From Planctomycetota bacterium (GTDB taxonomy: Bacteria > Planctomycetota > MHYJ01 > JACPRB01), in contig JAHFOZ010000106.1 of assembly GCA_023261405.1 (NCBI GenBank), positions 1 through 12,833 of the forward strand: DNA of 12,833 nt, read 5' to 3'. The first letter of the stretch is position 1. Every line of letters begins with the position of its first letter. Shown here in pieces: positions 1 through 11,300 of this stretch. A program made the position numbers and the translations under genes. The notes beneath the pieces are model-generated. The model was not told where the DNA came from and did not search any database. It saw only the letters and a program-made list of their open reading frames with translations.

Positions 1-118
1 CAGAAGTTGACGTTGATCTTTGGAAAAGCGGCCGCTGGATTTCGGGCAGGGGGATCGACTCAGAAGTGGTGCACTATCACCCGCACATCGCTGGTGCAGT
101 ATGCCCGGCTATTGACAC

Positions 119-508
119 TTGGTGCATTACTCAGGCATCCTGGCTCCGCACAGCCGTCTGAGGAGCCGGGTGATCCCCGAGCCGCCCGTCGGGGATCGTG
201 AGTGCAAGCAGATCGCGCATGACCATCCCGCAGGGGAGGAGGAGCGCCCCCCGGGCCGACGGGAGGAAGTCGCCGCACGCCGGCCGAAGCGGCGCCGCAC
301 GGACTGGGCGACGCTTCTCAAGCGCTCGATGGGACTGGATCCGCTCTCCTGTCCGCGCTGCGGGGGCCGGATGGGGATGGTGGGCCTCTTCGAGGAGGAG
401 CCGGAGATCCGCCGGGCGCTGCTGGCGATGGGCCTGCCCCAAGACCCGCCGCAAGCGTCGCCCGCGCGCCCCCCGCCACAAGCCGAGTTTGGATTCGTTC
501 AGGAGTAG
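119..508 (+). pseudogene. C-terminal remnant of an IS91-type (Y2) transposase
   Basis: The 129-residue frame resembles the C-terminal tail of IS91-family/Y2 rolling-circle transposases. It opens with VHYSGILAPHSRLRSRVIP, close to the conserved 'YHGVLAPxxxLRxxVVP' block. It then has a basic linker, a WATLLKR segment at about residues 63-69, and CPRCGG at 78-83 followed by an 'I/V-RRxLxxMGLP' helix. These features normally close such proteins. The catalytic domain with the HUH and paired-tyrosine motifs is missing, and in-frame translation is cut by a TGA at 113-115 just upstream. Homology resumes almost directly after that stop, so this is a decayed fragment rather than a working gene. The TTG at 119 is only a formal start. 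It is convergent with the HEAT-repeat gene. Family assignment rests on remembered consensus; the call of a truncated transposase is fairly firm. Confidence 0.72.
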
Positions 509-520
509 AGGAAAATTTTC

Positions 521-546
521 AGCCCGCGCCCTGCGGGGCGCGGGCT
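521..546. terminator. GC-rich hairpin, possible bidirectional terminator or IS end structure
   Basis: A perfect 11-bp inverted repeat (AGCCCGCGCCC at 521-531, GGGCGCGGGCT at 536-546) encloses the 4-base loop TGCG. It starts 12 bases after the transposase-remnant stop. On the plus strand only TT follows. On the minus strand it is followed by GAAAATTTTCC, giving a short T run after four A's. It could end transcription from both sides, because the HEAT-repeat gene runs towards it. Alternatively it could be the subterminal hairpin of the decayed IS91-like element. The hairpin is certain; the role is inferred. Confidence 0.5.
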
Positions 547-717
547 TGGCTATGGGTGAACGCCAGCTTCTCTCTCCTCCCCTCCTCTTCCTCCCTCGCA
601 CCTCTCCCAGCCAGCCCATCCCGCGTGCTTTCACCCCTCTCCTGCTCGTTCCTCCCACCTCTCCTTGACTCCTGCTCCCCGTTTGGACATCCTATCCCCC
701 CCCCTTCCGGCACGCGA
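547..717. other. Gene-free pyrimidine-rich stretch downstream of the HEAT-repeat gene
   Basis: No credible gene lies here. Positions 568-680 of the plus strand are about 85 percent pyrimidine, with an uninterrupted 31-base pyrimidine run at 567-597. On the minus strand this is a purine-rich 3' trailer of the HEAT-repeat gene, with several GGG runs at about 590-640. No second hairpin was seen. Confidence 0.6.
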
Positions 718-2367
718 TCAGCGCCAGGCCTTGGCCGCCTGCACGAGGCGCACGGCGGACTGCAGGTCCTCGCAGCTGATCTTCCCCGCCACGCGGGCCA
801 TGACGCGGTGCAGGGCCGCGTCGCCGTTCTGCGCGAGAAAGACCGCGAGCGCGTAGCGCATCTGGGGCTTCGCCAGGTTCTCGTCCTTCGTGAGGTCCTC
901 GATCACGGCGTCGGGCTCCATGTAGGGGAGCACCTCGTACGCCGCGGCCTGGACGTCCGGGCTCTCCGACCGGAGCTGGGCGAGGACGAGCGGAGTGGCG
1001 GCCGAGCCGCGGATGCGGACGACCGCGTGCAGCGCCGCGCGGCGGACGGAGACATCCTCGTCCCTCAGTCGCGCCTCGAGCGCGGGGACCGACGGGGCGT
1101 GCCGGAGCGTCCCCAGGACCCGTGCGGCCTCGCGCCGCAGCGGGGCCTCCTTCCCCTCCAGCATCGCCGTCACGTCCCCCGCGAACGACCGGAGCTCCAG
1201 TTCGCCCACCACCGTGAGGAGGGCCGCCGTCGGGGGCCCGCCCGCGGCGCCTCCGAGCCACTTCTTGAGCTGCGCGTCGATCCCGAGCGTGCGGAGCACC
1301 TGCCCCAGCCGGGGTCGGACCTGGTTCTCATCCACGTAGTAGGCGGAGCGGACCCTCCCGGTCCCTGGGGGGATCTCCCTCGCGCGGTCCTCGCCGGCGA
1401 AGCGGTGGAGCGCCTCGACCAGGGGGACCGCCGCGTCGGCCAGCTTGTGCCGCCCCGCATAGTCCGCCGCGAGGAGCACCTCCTCCGCCTCCGCGGAACC
1501 CAGGCCCTCGAGGAGTTCCTTCACGGAATCGTCGGGCTCGGCCCGGAGGAGCGCCTCCCGTACGTAGGTCCCGTAGTTCTGCCGGTAGGGCCGGCTCCCC
1601 TTCCAGACCGAGAGGGCCGTCTTGAGCGATATGGGGTACCGACCCGAGGAGATCTGGCTCAGTAGCTGCGAACGGAGGTTCTCGTCCAGGTCGCCCTCCA
1701 GCATCCCGCGGATCGCCAGGTCGAGCTTCGACTTGTCGGGCCTGAGGCTCACGGCGGTCTGGAGGAGCTGCAGGGCCGTCTGCCGGGACTTCACCCTGGG
1801 GAGGGCCTTCAGGATTTCGTCCGCCGCCTCGGGGCCGGGCTTGAGCCGCTGGAGGTACGAGAGGGCGTAGTTGTTCTCCTGGTCCTCGCGGATCACCAGC
1901 TGCAGGAGCGCGGGCCACACCTCGGAGAGCCGGTGGCGCTCCGCCGCCGAAAGGACGAGCTGCCGCGCGTTCTCGGAAGCCTTGTCGTTCTGGATCACCA
2001 GAGAGAGGATACGCCCCGCCTGCCTGCGGTCGAGCGTCTTCGCGCGGAGGGCCTGCTCGAACTTCTGGTACGCCTCGTTGGACGTCGCCTCGTCGGCGAA
2101 TTCCTTCGCCCACTTGGGGACCATCGTCAGGACCTGGAGCACCGCGTCGATCCTCGTCTTCGCCTCCGCCCCGGCCCCGGCGCGCGCTTTCTCGAGCAGC
2201 GGCACCACCGTCTCGCCGAGGTTCAGGAGTTCCTCCTCCGCCGCCGCGCGCACCGAGACGTCGTCCGAGTCGAATTTCTCCAGGATCTCCCGCACCTTCT
2301 TCTCGTCCGGGGCCTCCTGCGACACGGACCCCGCGAGAAGGAGGACCCCCGCCCACAGATTCACCAT
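718..2367 (-). CDS. Secreted HEAT-repeat protein
   Basis: A 549-residue protein of unknown specific function. The ATG at 2367 is chosen because AGGAG (2373-2377) sits 5 bases upstream. The frame stays open to 2427 but has no such site there. The N-terminus (MVNLWAGVLLLAGSVSQEA) is a short Sec-type signal peptide without a lipobox cysteine, so the product is probably periplasmic. Helical repeats follow. One unit at about residues 27-80 has a 'DDVSVRAAAEEELLNLG' pattern. A clearer HEAT array covers about 405-520, with the signature RREAARVLGTL then DVSVRRAALHAVVRI and DVQAAAYEVL. The middle is alpha-helical and less regular. HEAT solenoids are protein-binding scaffolds, and no catalytic motif is visible. 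It lies 96 bases after the DUF1501 gene behind its own TATAAT box, so it may be read separately. The repeat call is solid; a role as scaffold for the upstream secreted proteins is speculation. Confidence 0.85.
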   Translation of the reverse strand: MVNLWAGVLLLAGSVSQEAPDEKKVREILEKFDSDDVSVRAAAEEELLNLGETVVPLLEKARAGAGAEAKTRIDAVLQVLTMVPKWAKEFADEATSNEAYQKFEQALRAKTLDRRQAGRILSLVIQNDKASENARQLVLSAAERHRLSEVWPALLQLVIREDQENNYALSYLQRLKPGPEAADEILKALPRVKSRQTALQLLQTAVSLRPDKSKLDLAIRGMLEGDLDENLRSQLLSQISSGRYPISLKTALSVWKGSRPYRQNYGTYVREALLRAEPDDSVKELLEGLGSAEAEEVLLAADYAGRHKLADAAVPLVEALHRFAGEDRAREIPPGTGRVRSAYYVDENQVRPRLGQVLRTLGIDAQLKKWLGGAAGGPPTAALLTVVGELELRSFAGDVTAMLEGKEAPLRREAARVLGTLRHAPSVPALEARLRDEDVSVRRAALHAVVRIRGSAATPLVLAQLRSESPDVQAAAYEVLPYMEPDAVIEDLTKDENLAKPQMRYALAVFLAQNGDAALHRVMARVAGKISCEDLQSAVRLVQAAKAWR

Positions 2368-2394
2368 GTCCGCTCCTGCACGTTCAACTGACTC

Positions 2395-2400
2395 ATTATA
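2395..2400 (-). promoter_or_regulatory. Candidate -10 box upstream of the HEAT-repeat gene
   Basis: The minus strand reads TATAAT, a perfect sigma70-type -10 hexamer in an otherwise very GC-rich 96-base gap. It lies 27 bases before the ATG at 2367, so transcription would start near 2388, just ahead of the AGGAG ribosome site at 2377-2373. At 17-base spacing the -35 position reads CTCAGG, which is a poor match. The promoter would therefore be extended, activator-dependent or spurious. Confidence 0.35.
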
Positions 2401-2463
2401 CGAGCCCCGTCCTATCCCCTGAGGCAAGCCGCCGGAAAGGACATGACCTTGCCGCCGGGGGCG

Positions 2464-3870
2464 TCAGGCCAGGAGGGCGTTCACCACGTTTCCCTGCACG
2501 TCCGTGAGGCGGTAGTCCCGCCCGCTGTGCCGGAACGTGAGCTTCGTGTGGTCGAAGCCCATCAGGTGCAGGATCGTGGCATGGAAGTCGTGCGCGTGGA
2601 CCCCGTCCTTCACGACCCGCAGTCCGTATTCATCCGTCTCGCCATGCACGATCCCCGGCTTCACCCCCGCGCCGGCCAGCCAGGAGCTGAAGGCCCAGTT
2701 GTGGTGCTCGCGGCCCTTGTGGTCGGCGCTGCTGTTGAAGGGGGTGCGTCCGAACTCCGTCGTCCAGACGACGAGGGTGTCGTCGAGCATCCCGCGACGC
2801 TTGAGATCGCGCAAGAGACCCGCTGTCGGATGATCTACGTTCTTGGCGAGTCGGGCATGGTCCATCATGTCGCCGTGGGAGTCCCAGTTGCCGCTGGAAC
2901 CCGTGTCGATCAGCTCGATGAAGCGGACGCCCCGCTCGCAGAGGCGGCGCGCCACCAGGCATTGCCAGGCGAAGCCGGTGGTCTGTCCGCGCTTGAGCCC
3001 GTAGAGGGCGAGGGTGTCGTCGCTTTCCTTCGAAAGATCGAAGGCATCCGGCGCCTCGAGCTGCATCCCGGCCGCCGTCTCGAAGGACCGGAGGCGCGCC
3101 GCGAGGAGGGGATCCCCCGCCCGCTCGGCCAGGTGCGCGGCGTTCCGCTCGCGCAGGGCGGCCCGTTCGAGGTCCTGCAGGCGCGACGTCGACGCCCGGC
3201 GCCTGATGTTCGCGATCGGCTCCGTCCCCGGGACCACCCACGTGCCCTGGTGCTCGGCCGGCAGGAAGTCCGAGGCCCACACCTGCATCCCCGCGTAGGG
3301 GGTGGCGGGGGCGAGGACCATGTACGAGGGCAGGTTGCGGTTCTCCGTGCCCAGGCCGTAACTCACCCAGGCCCCCAGGCTCGGACGCGCGACGGTGAAG
3401 GACCCGGTGTGGATCCCGAGCGTCGCGTTGAAGTGGTTCGAATGAGACGTGTGCATGGACCGGATGAGCGCGATCTCGTCCGCGCATCCGGCCACGTGCG
3501 GGAAGAGCGTGCTGACCTCCGTGCCGCAGCGTCCGCGGGGCTCGAACGTCCATTGGGGCCGCTTGAGGAAGATCCTTTCGTAGCCGGGACGGTTCTTGAT
3601 CTCGGGGTGATCCGCCTTGATCTCCTTCCCGTGATCGGCGAAGAGCCGCGGCTTGGGATCGAAGGTGTCCACGTGCGAGACGCCGCCGCTCAGGTAGACG
3701 AAAATGACCCGCTTCGCCTTCGCGGGGAAGTGCGGCTGCCGGGGCGCGAGCGGATCGTCGCCGGTCCGGGCATCGTCCGCCAGGAGGCCGGCGACGAGAC
3801 CCGGGAGCAGGGTGGACCCGGCGGCCAGCGACCGGATGAACGAGCGGCGGGGACAAGTGCAATCGCTCAT
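2464..3870 (-). CDS. DUF1501 family secreted protein, Tat signal
   Basis: A 468-residue DUF1501 protein, close to the usual family length. The ATG at 3870 places a twin-arginine signal at the N-terminus: CPRRSFIRSLAAG at residues 6-18, then a hydrophobic stretch to about 31. Export would be folded, through Tat. Family landmarks in order are FVYLSGGVSHVDTFDPKP (57-74), NWDSH (328-332), TEFGRTP (371-377), GREHHNW (386-392) and DFHATILHLMGFD (428-440). DUF1501 is grouped with the alkaline phosphatase/sulfatase-like fold, and the Asp/His clusters fit a metal site, but no reaction is established. The gene begins 4 bases after the stop of the DUF1549/DUF1553 cytochrome gene, the usual planctomycete pairing, so the two are almost certainly cotranscribed. 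The ribosome site is weak (GAGG 2 bases before the ATG), suggesting translational coupling. The frame extends upstream to 3921 into the neighbouring gene; that start is unlikely. Confidence 0.93.
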   Translation of the reverse strand: MSDCTCPRRSFIRSLAAGSTLLPGLVAGLLADDARTGDDPLAPRQPHFPAKAKRVIFVYLSGGVSHVDTFDPKPRLFADHGKEIKADHPEIKNRPGYERIFLKRPQWTFEPRGRCGTEVSTLFPHVAGCADEIALIRSMHTSHSNHFNATLGIHTGSFTVARPSLGAWVSYGLGTENRNLPSYMVLAPATPYAGMQVWASDFLPAEHQGTWVVPGTEPIANIRRRASTSRLQDLERAALRERNAAHLAERAGDPLLAARLRSFETAAGMQLEAPDAFDLSKESDDTLALYGLKRGQTTGFAWQCLVARRLCERGVRFIELIDTGSSGNWDSHGDMMDHARLAKNVDHPTAGLLRDLKRRGMLDDTLVVWTTEFGRTPFNSSADHKGREHHNWAFSSWLAGAGVKPGIVHGETDEYGLRVVKDGVHAHDFHATILHLMGFDHTKLTFRHSGRDYRLTDVQGNVVNALLA

Positions 3871-3874
3871 GGCC

Positions 3875-6889
<3,015 letters not shown>

Positions 6890-6912
6890 GAAACAAGTCC
6901 AACTTGATTCGT

Positions 6913-6992
6913 GAACACCGATTCCACCACCAAGACACGCAGACACCAAGGGCGCCCTTGAGCGTCTTGGTGTCTTGGTGCCTTTGTGGTTG
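6913..6992. repeat. Palindromic dispersed repeat (CACCAAGACAC type)
   Basis: An imperfect inverted repeat is centred on the perfect 12-bp palindrome AAGGGCGCCCTT (6948-6959). The arms carry CACCAAGACAC at 6928-6938 and its complement GTGTCTTGGTG at 6970-6980, with 'CCACC' and 'GTGGTTG' flanks. I recognise the arm wording (ACCACAAAGGCACCAAGACACCAAG on the minus strand, in part) as a dispersed, probably non-autonomous repeat seen in many environmental bacterial genomes; this is from memory. There is only one copy in the window. It sits in the gap between the DUF1552 and DUF1549/DUF1553 genes and can fold in the transcript, so it could end or attenuate transcription or stabilise an RNA end. Confidence 0.75.
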
Positions 6993-7013
6993 AAAACACG
7001 CCTGCGCATCCCC

Positions 7014-8285
7014 TTAGACTTCCGACAGACGCTCCGTCGAGTCGCCGAACTGCTTCTCGTGGACGCCGAAGCGGTCCATCATCGACAGGAAGAGCGAGCA
7101 CATCCTCCGGTTCGGCTTGCCCGTGTAGTCGAGGATGCGGCCGCCCCGGATCGGGCCCCCGAGCAGCGCCACGGGCAGCTTCGAGCAGTCGTGGCTCGCT
7201 CCGTGCATCATGCTCGACGTGTAGAGGATCATCGTCCGGTCCAGCGCCGTCGTCTCGCCCTCCTGGGTCTTCGCCAGCTTCCCGGCGATGTGGGCGACCT
7301 GCTCGGTGAAGAAGCGGTTGACCTTGAGCCAGTCGGCGTTGTCCGTGTGCGAAAGGAGGTGCTGGATCATGTAGTCGACTTTCAGGTGCGGGAAGCGCAT
7401 CGAGCTGTGGTCGTTGTTCAGCTTCAGCGTCGCCAACCGCGTCGTGTCCGTCTGGAAGGCCAGCACCAGGAGGTCGCCCATCAGGCGCATGTGCTCGTCG
7501 ACGTCCTGCGGCATGCCGTCGGCCGGACGGGGGAGATCGGGGGCCTCCTTGGTCGGCCTCCACCCCTGCAGGCGCCCCTTCTGGCCGGCCTGCTGGATGC
7601 GCTGCTCGACCTCCCGCACCGAGTTGAGGTACTCGTCGAGCTTGGCCCGGTCCGTGTGGCTCACCTTCTTGCCGAGGGTCTTCGCGTCGCCGGCGACCTG
7701 GTCGAGCACGCTCGCGTCCCCCTTGCCGGCCTCGTCGCGGAAGAGCTGGTCGAAGGCCAGGGCGGGATAGAGCTCGAGGGGCGTGGGGGTCGTCGGCGAG
7801 CTCCACGAGATGTGGGAGCTGTAGATCATGGAGTAGCCCTTGTGGAGGGCCGAGATCGACTCCTCGCAGGCGAGCACCAGGCTCGGCACCTTGGTCTCGC
7901 GCCCGATCTTCTGCGCCAGGAACTGGTCCACGCTCACGCCCGAGCGGATCCCGCCGCCGCCCTCGAGCGGGCTGCCCGTCAGAAGGTTCCCCGTCTGCGC
8001 GCTGTGGATGCCGCCCTTGCCGGCCTCCTGGTTGTACAGACCCCTGATGAAGAGCAGCTTCTCCCGGTAGGGGGCCAGCGGCTCGAGGACCTTGCCCAGT
8101 TCCATCCCCGCGCCTTCGCCCTTCGCCCACCACTCCTTCCCATGGAACCCGTTGCCCGCGAAGACGGTGAGGAAGCGGACGGGCGGCTTGGCGACGGCCT
8201 CCTGGGCCCGGAGCGACTCCATCCAGGGGAGGGCGATCGACACCCCCATCCCCTTCAGCATCGTGCGCCGCGTCAGCGTGGTCAT
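7014..8285 (-). CDS. DUF1552 family secreted protein, Tat signal
   Basis: A 423-residue DUF1552 protein of ordinary family length. The ATG at 8285 is well supported: GGAGGAG (8292-8298) lies 6 bases upstream and the protein then opens with a twin-arginine signal, TRRTMLKGMGVSIALP (residues 5-20). An in-frame ATG at 8298-8300 overlaps the ribosome site and is unlikely. Family landmarks include RFLTVFAGNGFHGKEWW (37-53), SVDQFLAQKIG (118-128), SSHISWSSPTTPTP (156-169), FQTDTTRLATLKLNND (277-292) and LYTSSMMHGASHD (354-366). No enzyme activity is established for DUF1552. These proteins are usually encoded directly after a DUF1592-type cytochrome, as here with 29 bases between. Periplasmic location through Tat is predicted. 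The likely role is as partner of that cytochrome, by analogy to the DUF1501 pairing. Confidence 0.93.
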   Translation of the reverse strand: MTTLTRRTMLKGMGVSIALPWMESLRAQEAVAKPPVRFLTVFAGNGFHGKEWWAKGEGAGMELGKVLEPLAPYREKLLFIRGLYNQEAGKGGIHSAQTGNLLTGSPLEGGGGIRSGVSVDQFLAQKIGRETKVPSLVLACEESISALHKGYSMIYSSHISWSSPTTPTPLELYPALAFDQLFRDEAGKGDASVLDQVAGDAKTLGKKVSHTDRAKLDEYLNSVREVEQRIQQAGQKGRLQGWRPTKEAPDLPRPADGMPQDVDEHMRLMGDLLVLAFQTDTTRLATLKLNNDHSSMRFPHLKVDYMIQHLLSHTDNADWLKVNRFFTEQVAHIAGKLAKTQEGETTALDRTMILYTSSMMHGASHDCSKLPVALLGGPIRGGRILDYTGKPNRRMCSLFLSMMDRFGVHEKQFGDSTERLSEV

Positions 8286-8291
8286 CGGGCT

Positions 8292-8298
8292 CTCCTCC
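8292..8298 (-). promoter_or_regulatory. Strong ribosome binding site of the DUF1552 gene
   Basis: GGAGGAG on the minus strand sits 6 bases before the ATG at 8285. It is the best Shine-Dalgarno match seen in the window and decides the start against the earlier in-frame ATG at 8300. It implies that the DUF1552 protein is translated independently of the upstream cytochrome stop (8317-8315). Confidence 0.75.
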
Positions 8299-8314
8299 AT
8301 CGTGATTGTTCCCA

Positions 8315-11300
8315 TTACTCGGCACGAGTCGCTTCCAGCGCCCGGTGGCGCCGGAACTGGGGGCTCTGGACGATCGACGCGACGGCCTCCGCCAGCGTCA
8401 AGCCGTCCCTGTCCATCGAGTCCAGCAACACCTGATCCGAGAGCGTCACGCTCCGCCCCAAAGTATAGCCCAGGAGCTTCCGGGTGAACGTCTTTCGGAA
8501 ATCCTTCTGCCGGCCCTGCAGGTAACCGCGCAGGCCCTCGAGACCGTCGAACGTGGTCCCATCGCGCAGCGTGACCCTGGTATCGACAATCCCGCTCCGA
8601 CGTCGTCCGATGGCGTCGTAGCCCTCGAGCGCGAAGCCGAAGGGGTCGATGCGCACATGGCAGGTCGCGCATTCCGCCACGCGCGTGTGGCGGAGCGTCA
8701 TCTCGCGGACGCTGAGGCCGTCGACACCCTCCGCCTCGGGCAGCTGGGGCACGTTGGCGGGCGGCTTGGGCAGCTTCTCGCCGAGCATCGTCTCGACGAC
8801 CCAATTGCCCCGCAGGACGGGGCTCGTGCGGGAGGCCCCGGACTGCTGGGCCAGGACGGCGCCGAGCGTCAGGACCCCGCCCCGGCCGTGCTTGCGGACG
8901 CCGTCGACGCGCCGCCACTGCGGTCCGCTCACGCCGGGGATCCCGTAGTGTTTCGCCAGCTTCTCGTTCAGGTACGTGAAGTCTGCTTCGAGGATCTCCT
9001 CCACGGGCCGGCCGTTCCGGAAGAGGTCCTGGAAGACGAGGACCGCCTCCTCGAAAAGCGCGTCGCGGAGCGGGGCGTCGAACGTGGGGAACACCGTCTC
9101 GTTCTTCTCGCGACTGCTCCGGATGCCGCGCACGTGCAGCCATTGGGCGGCGAACTCGACGGCCAGTCCCCGCGCCCGGGGGTCCTTCAGCATGCGGGCG
9201 GCCTGCGCGGCGAGCACGGCGGGATCGTGCAGGAGTCCGGCGGTGGCGAGGGTGCGGAGCTCGGCATCGGGCATCGACGCCCAGAGCGTGTAGCTGAGCC
9301 GGGAGGCGAGCTCCCAGGCGCTGACGGGGAGGGCCTCGAGCCCCGGCCCGGCTTCCTCGATGCGGAAGAGGAACGAGGGCGAGACCAAAATCCGCGCGAG
9401 CACGAGGCGGAGGGCCTCGTCGTGCGGCATGTCCTTGCTGCGGAGCTGCGCGTAGAGCGCGGGGAGGGAGGCCTTCTCGTCGGCGCCCAGGGGACGCCGC
9501 CAGGCCCGCTCCGCGAACTCCACGAGGGCCTCGACGTGCCGGGGCCAGGAGGCCTCGACGTCCTTCTCGAAAGCTTCGGCACGCACCTTGAAGGGCGCGC
9601 GGAGACTCTCGAAGTATTTCACGGCCTCGGCGCCGCCGTCCTGCGTGACGAAGCCGATGAAGAGCGGCAGGTTCTGGTTCTCAGTGACCGGCCAGCGGGT
9701 GATGAAGCGGTGCTCCTCCCAGAGCCGGTCGAGGCGGCGCGTCTCCGCCTCGACCAGGAAGAGTCGCCGCAGCGGCTCGTCCTCGCGGTGGTAGAGCTTG
9801 AGGCAGACCACCTCGTCATCGGGGATCACCCGCGGGAAGCAGACAAAGGGAGGGAAGAGCGCGCGGAAGGCGTCGAGCCCGGCGAGCAGCCGCTTCCCCG
9901 CATCGCCGGTCGCGACGACCGGCGCGGTCGCGTCGAGGATCCGGGGAGCCTCCGCAGACACGCTGAACTGCACCGCGCGGTCGGACCCGCCCTCCAGGGC
10001 CGCCTCGACCATGAACGCGTGCTCGCGGAACAGCGCGGCCGGGAGGCGCAGGAGGGTCGGCGACTCGGCGCCGAAGCGGCGCGCCGCGCCCCTGGGCAGG
10101 ACCGCCGCGTCCAGCCCGCGAAAGAGCGGGCCCTCGACGTTGACCAGGCTGTCGTAGAGGAGGCGGTCGGGATGTTTCGCGTCGGCGGGACGCGCACCCA
10201 GGAAGAGGGCCTGGATCTTCGGCGCGAGCTCGGCGCGGCGCGCGGGTTCGCGGCGCCAGCGGCCCAGCAGGGAGTCCGCGGGAATCTTGAGGGCCGCGCC
10301 CGTCTTCGAAGGCCCGTGCACGAAGCGCCAGACGCCGTGCGGGTTGCCGGCCGTGATCGTGTCCGCGACGTCCTTCGCCAGGCTCCAGACGCGGTTCCCC
10401 TCGAGATCCCTGATCGTGAAGTCGATCTCCGTGAGGTCGCAGACATGGCTGCCGTCCCGGGCGTCGATCGCCAGGAGGAGGGCGTCGTCGGCTTTCAGTT
10501 CGACCTCCCGGGCGGGGATGGAGGCCGTCGCCCCCACGTTCACGACGCCGTCGTCGATGCGCGTGGCGAGCTCGCCGCGGCGCTGTTCGAGGAACCAGGC
10601 GATGCCGTTGCCGCAGCCGCCGTGCGCGTGGGCGATCTTCGTCTCGACGCGGACCTTGCCGGCGCCCGGGCCGCGCCACTCGACGGCCACGAAGCGATCG
10701 GGCAGGGGATGGACGACCACCTGGTGCGGCGAGGCGCGGCCGGGAATTCGATGCTCGACGTCCGACGCATTCGAGAGGACGCTGGGAAGATCGCCCGACG
10801 CGACGCGCCAGCCGAAGAGGCCCGGAAATTTCGGGTTGACGGGGATGGGGGTGTCGAGCCGCTCCAGCGGCACGGCCGTGGCCATCACGCGCGAGTCTCC
10901 CATCAGGTCGCGCCAGCGGGCGAGCCAGGCGGGGTCGAGGCCCTCGCTCGGGCCGCCGTCGAGCGCGGCCAGGGCCTTCGAGGTGAGCGCGAAGGCGGCC
11001 TGGAAGTCGATCTCGAAGCGCGGCCCGTACTGCGCGTAGTCGGCGAGCGGGAGGACCTTGCCCTTGGGGCCTTCGAAGCGCGGGTTCCGCCAGGCCACGG
11101 CCCCGGCCTCGGGAAGGCCGAGCGCCGCGAGGTGCAGGACCACTTCGTCCTGCCCGGGCACGGCCTTGGGCTGCACGCGGAAGGCTTGCGACGCCAGGAG
11201 CGGGGGCGCCACGGCGTCCGCCCGCGTGAGCCTGCCGCCCCCGTAGCTGCCGATCTTCCCCATGCGCCAGAGGGGTTTCTGGAAGGCGGCGATCTCCCCG

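Noticed and set aside
66..130. Three similar TGGTGCA-N-TA copies at about 66, 91 and 119 with spacings of 25 and 28 bases, plus CAGAAGT at 1 and 61.
   Set aside because: Matches are short and spacing is irregular. They lie beside a decayed transposase where chance or decay explains them; this is not a CRISPR or iteron array.
7..201. A 64-codon plus-strand frame at the left edge.
   Set aside because: No domain, no ribosome site, and it overlaps the transposase remnant in a different frame.
6890..7009. N-terminal extension of the DUF1549/DUF1553 protein to the ATG at 7009.
   Set aside because: The 40 extra residues are translated from the palindromic DNA repeat and precede an otherwise ordinary signal peptide, so they are probably untranslated.
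8286..9143. Upstream extension of the DUF1552 frame to 9143.
   Set aside because: It overlaps the conserved DUF1588/DUF1585 end of the cytochrome in another frame. The strong ribosome site and Tat signal place the start at 8285.
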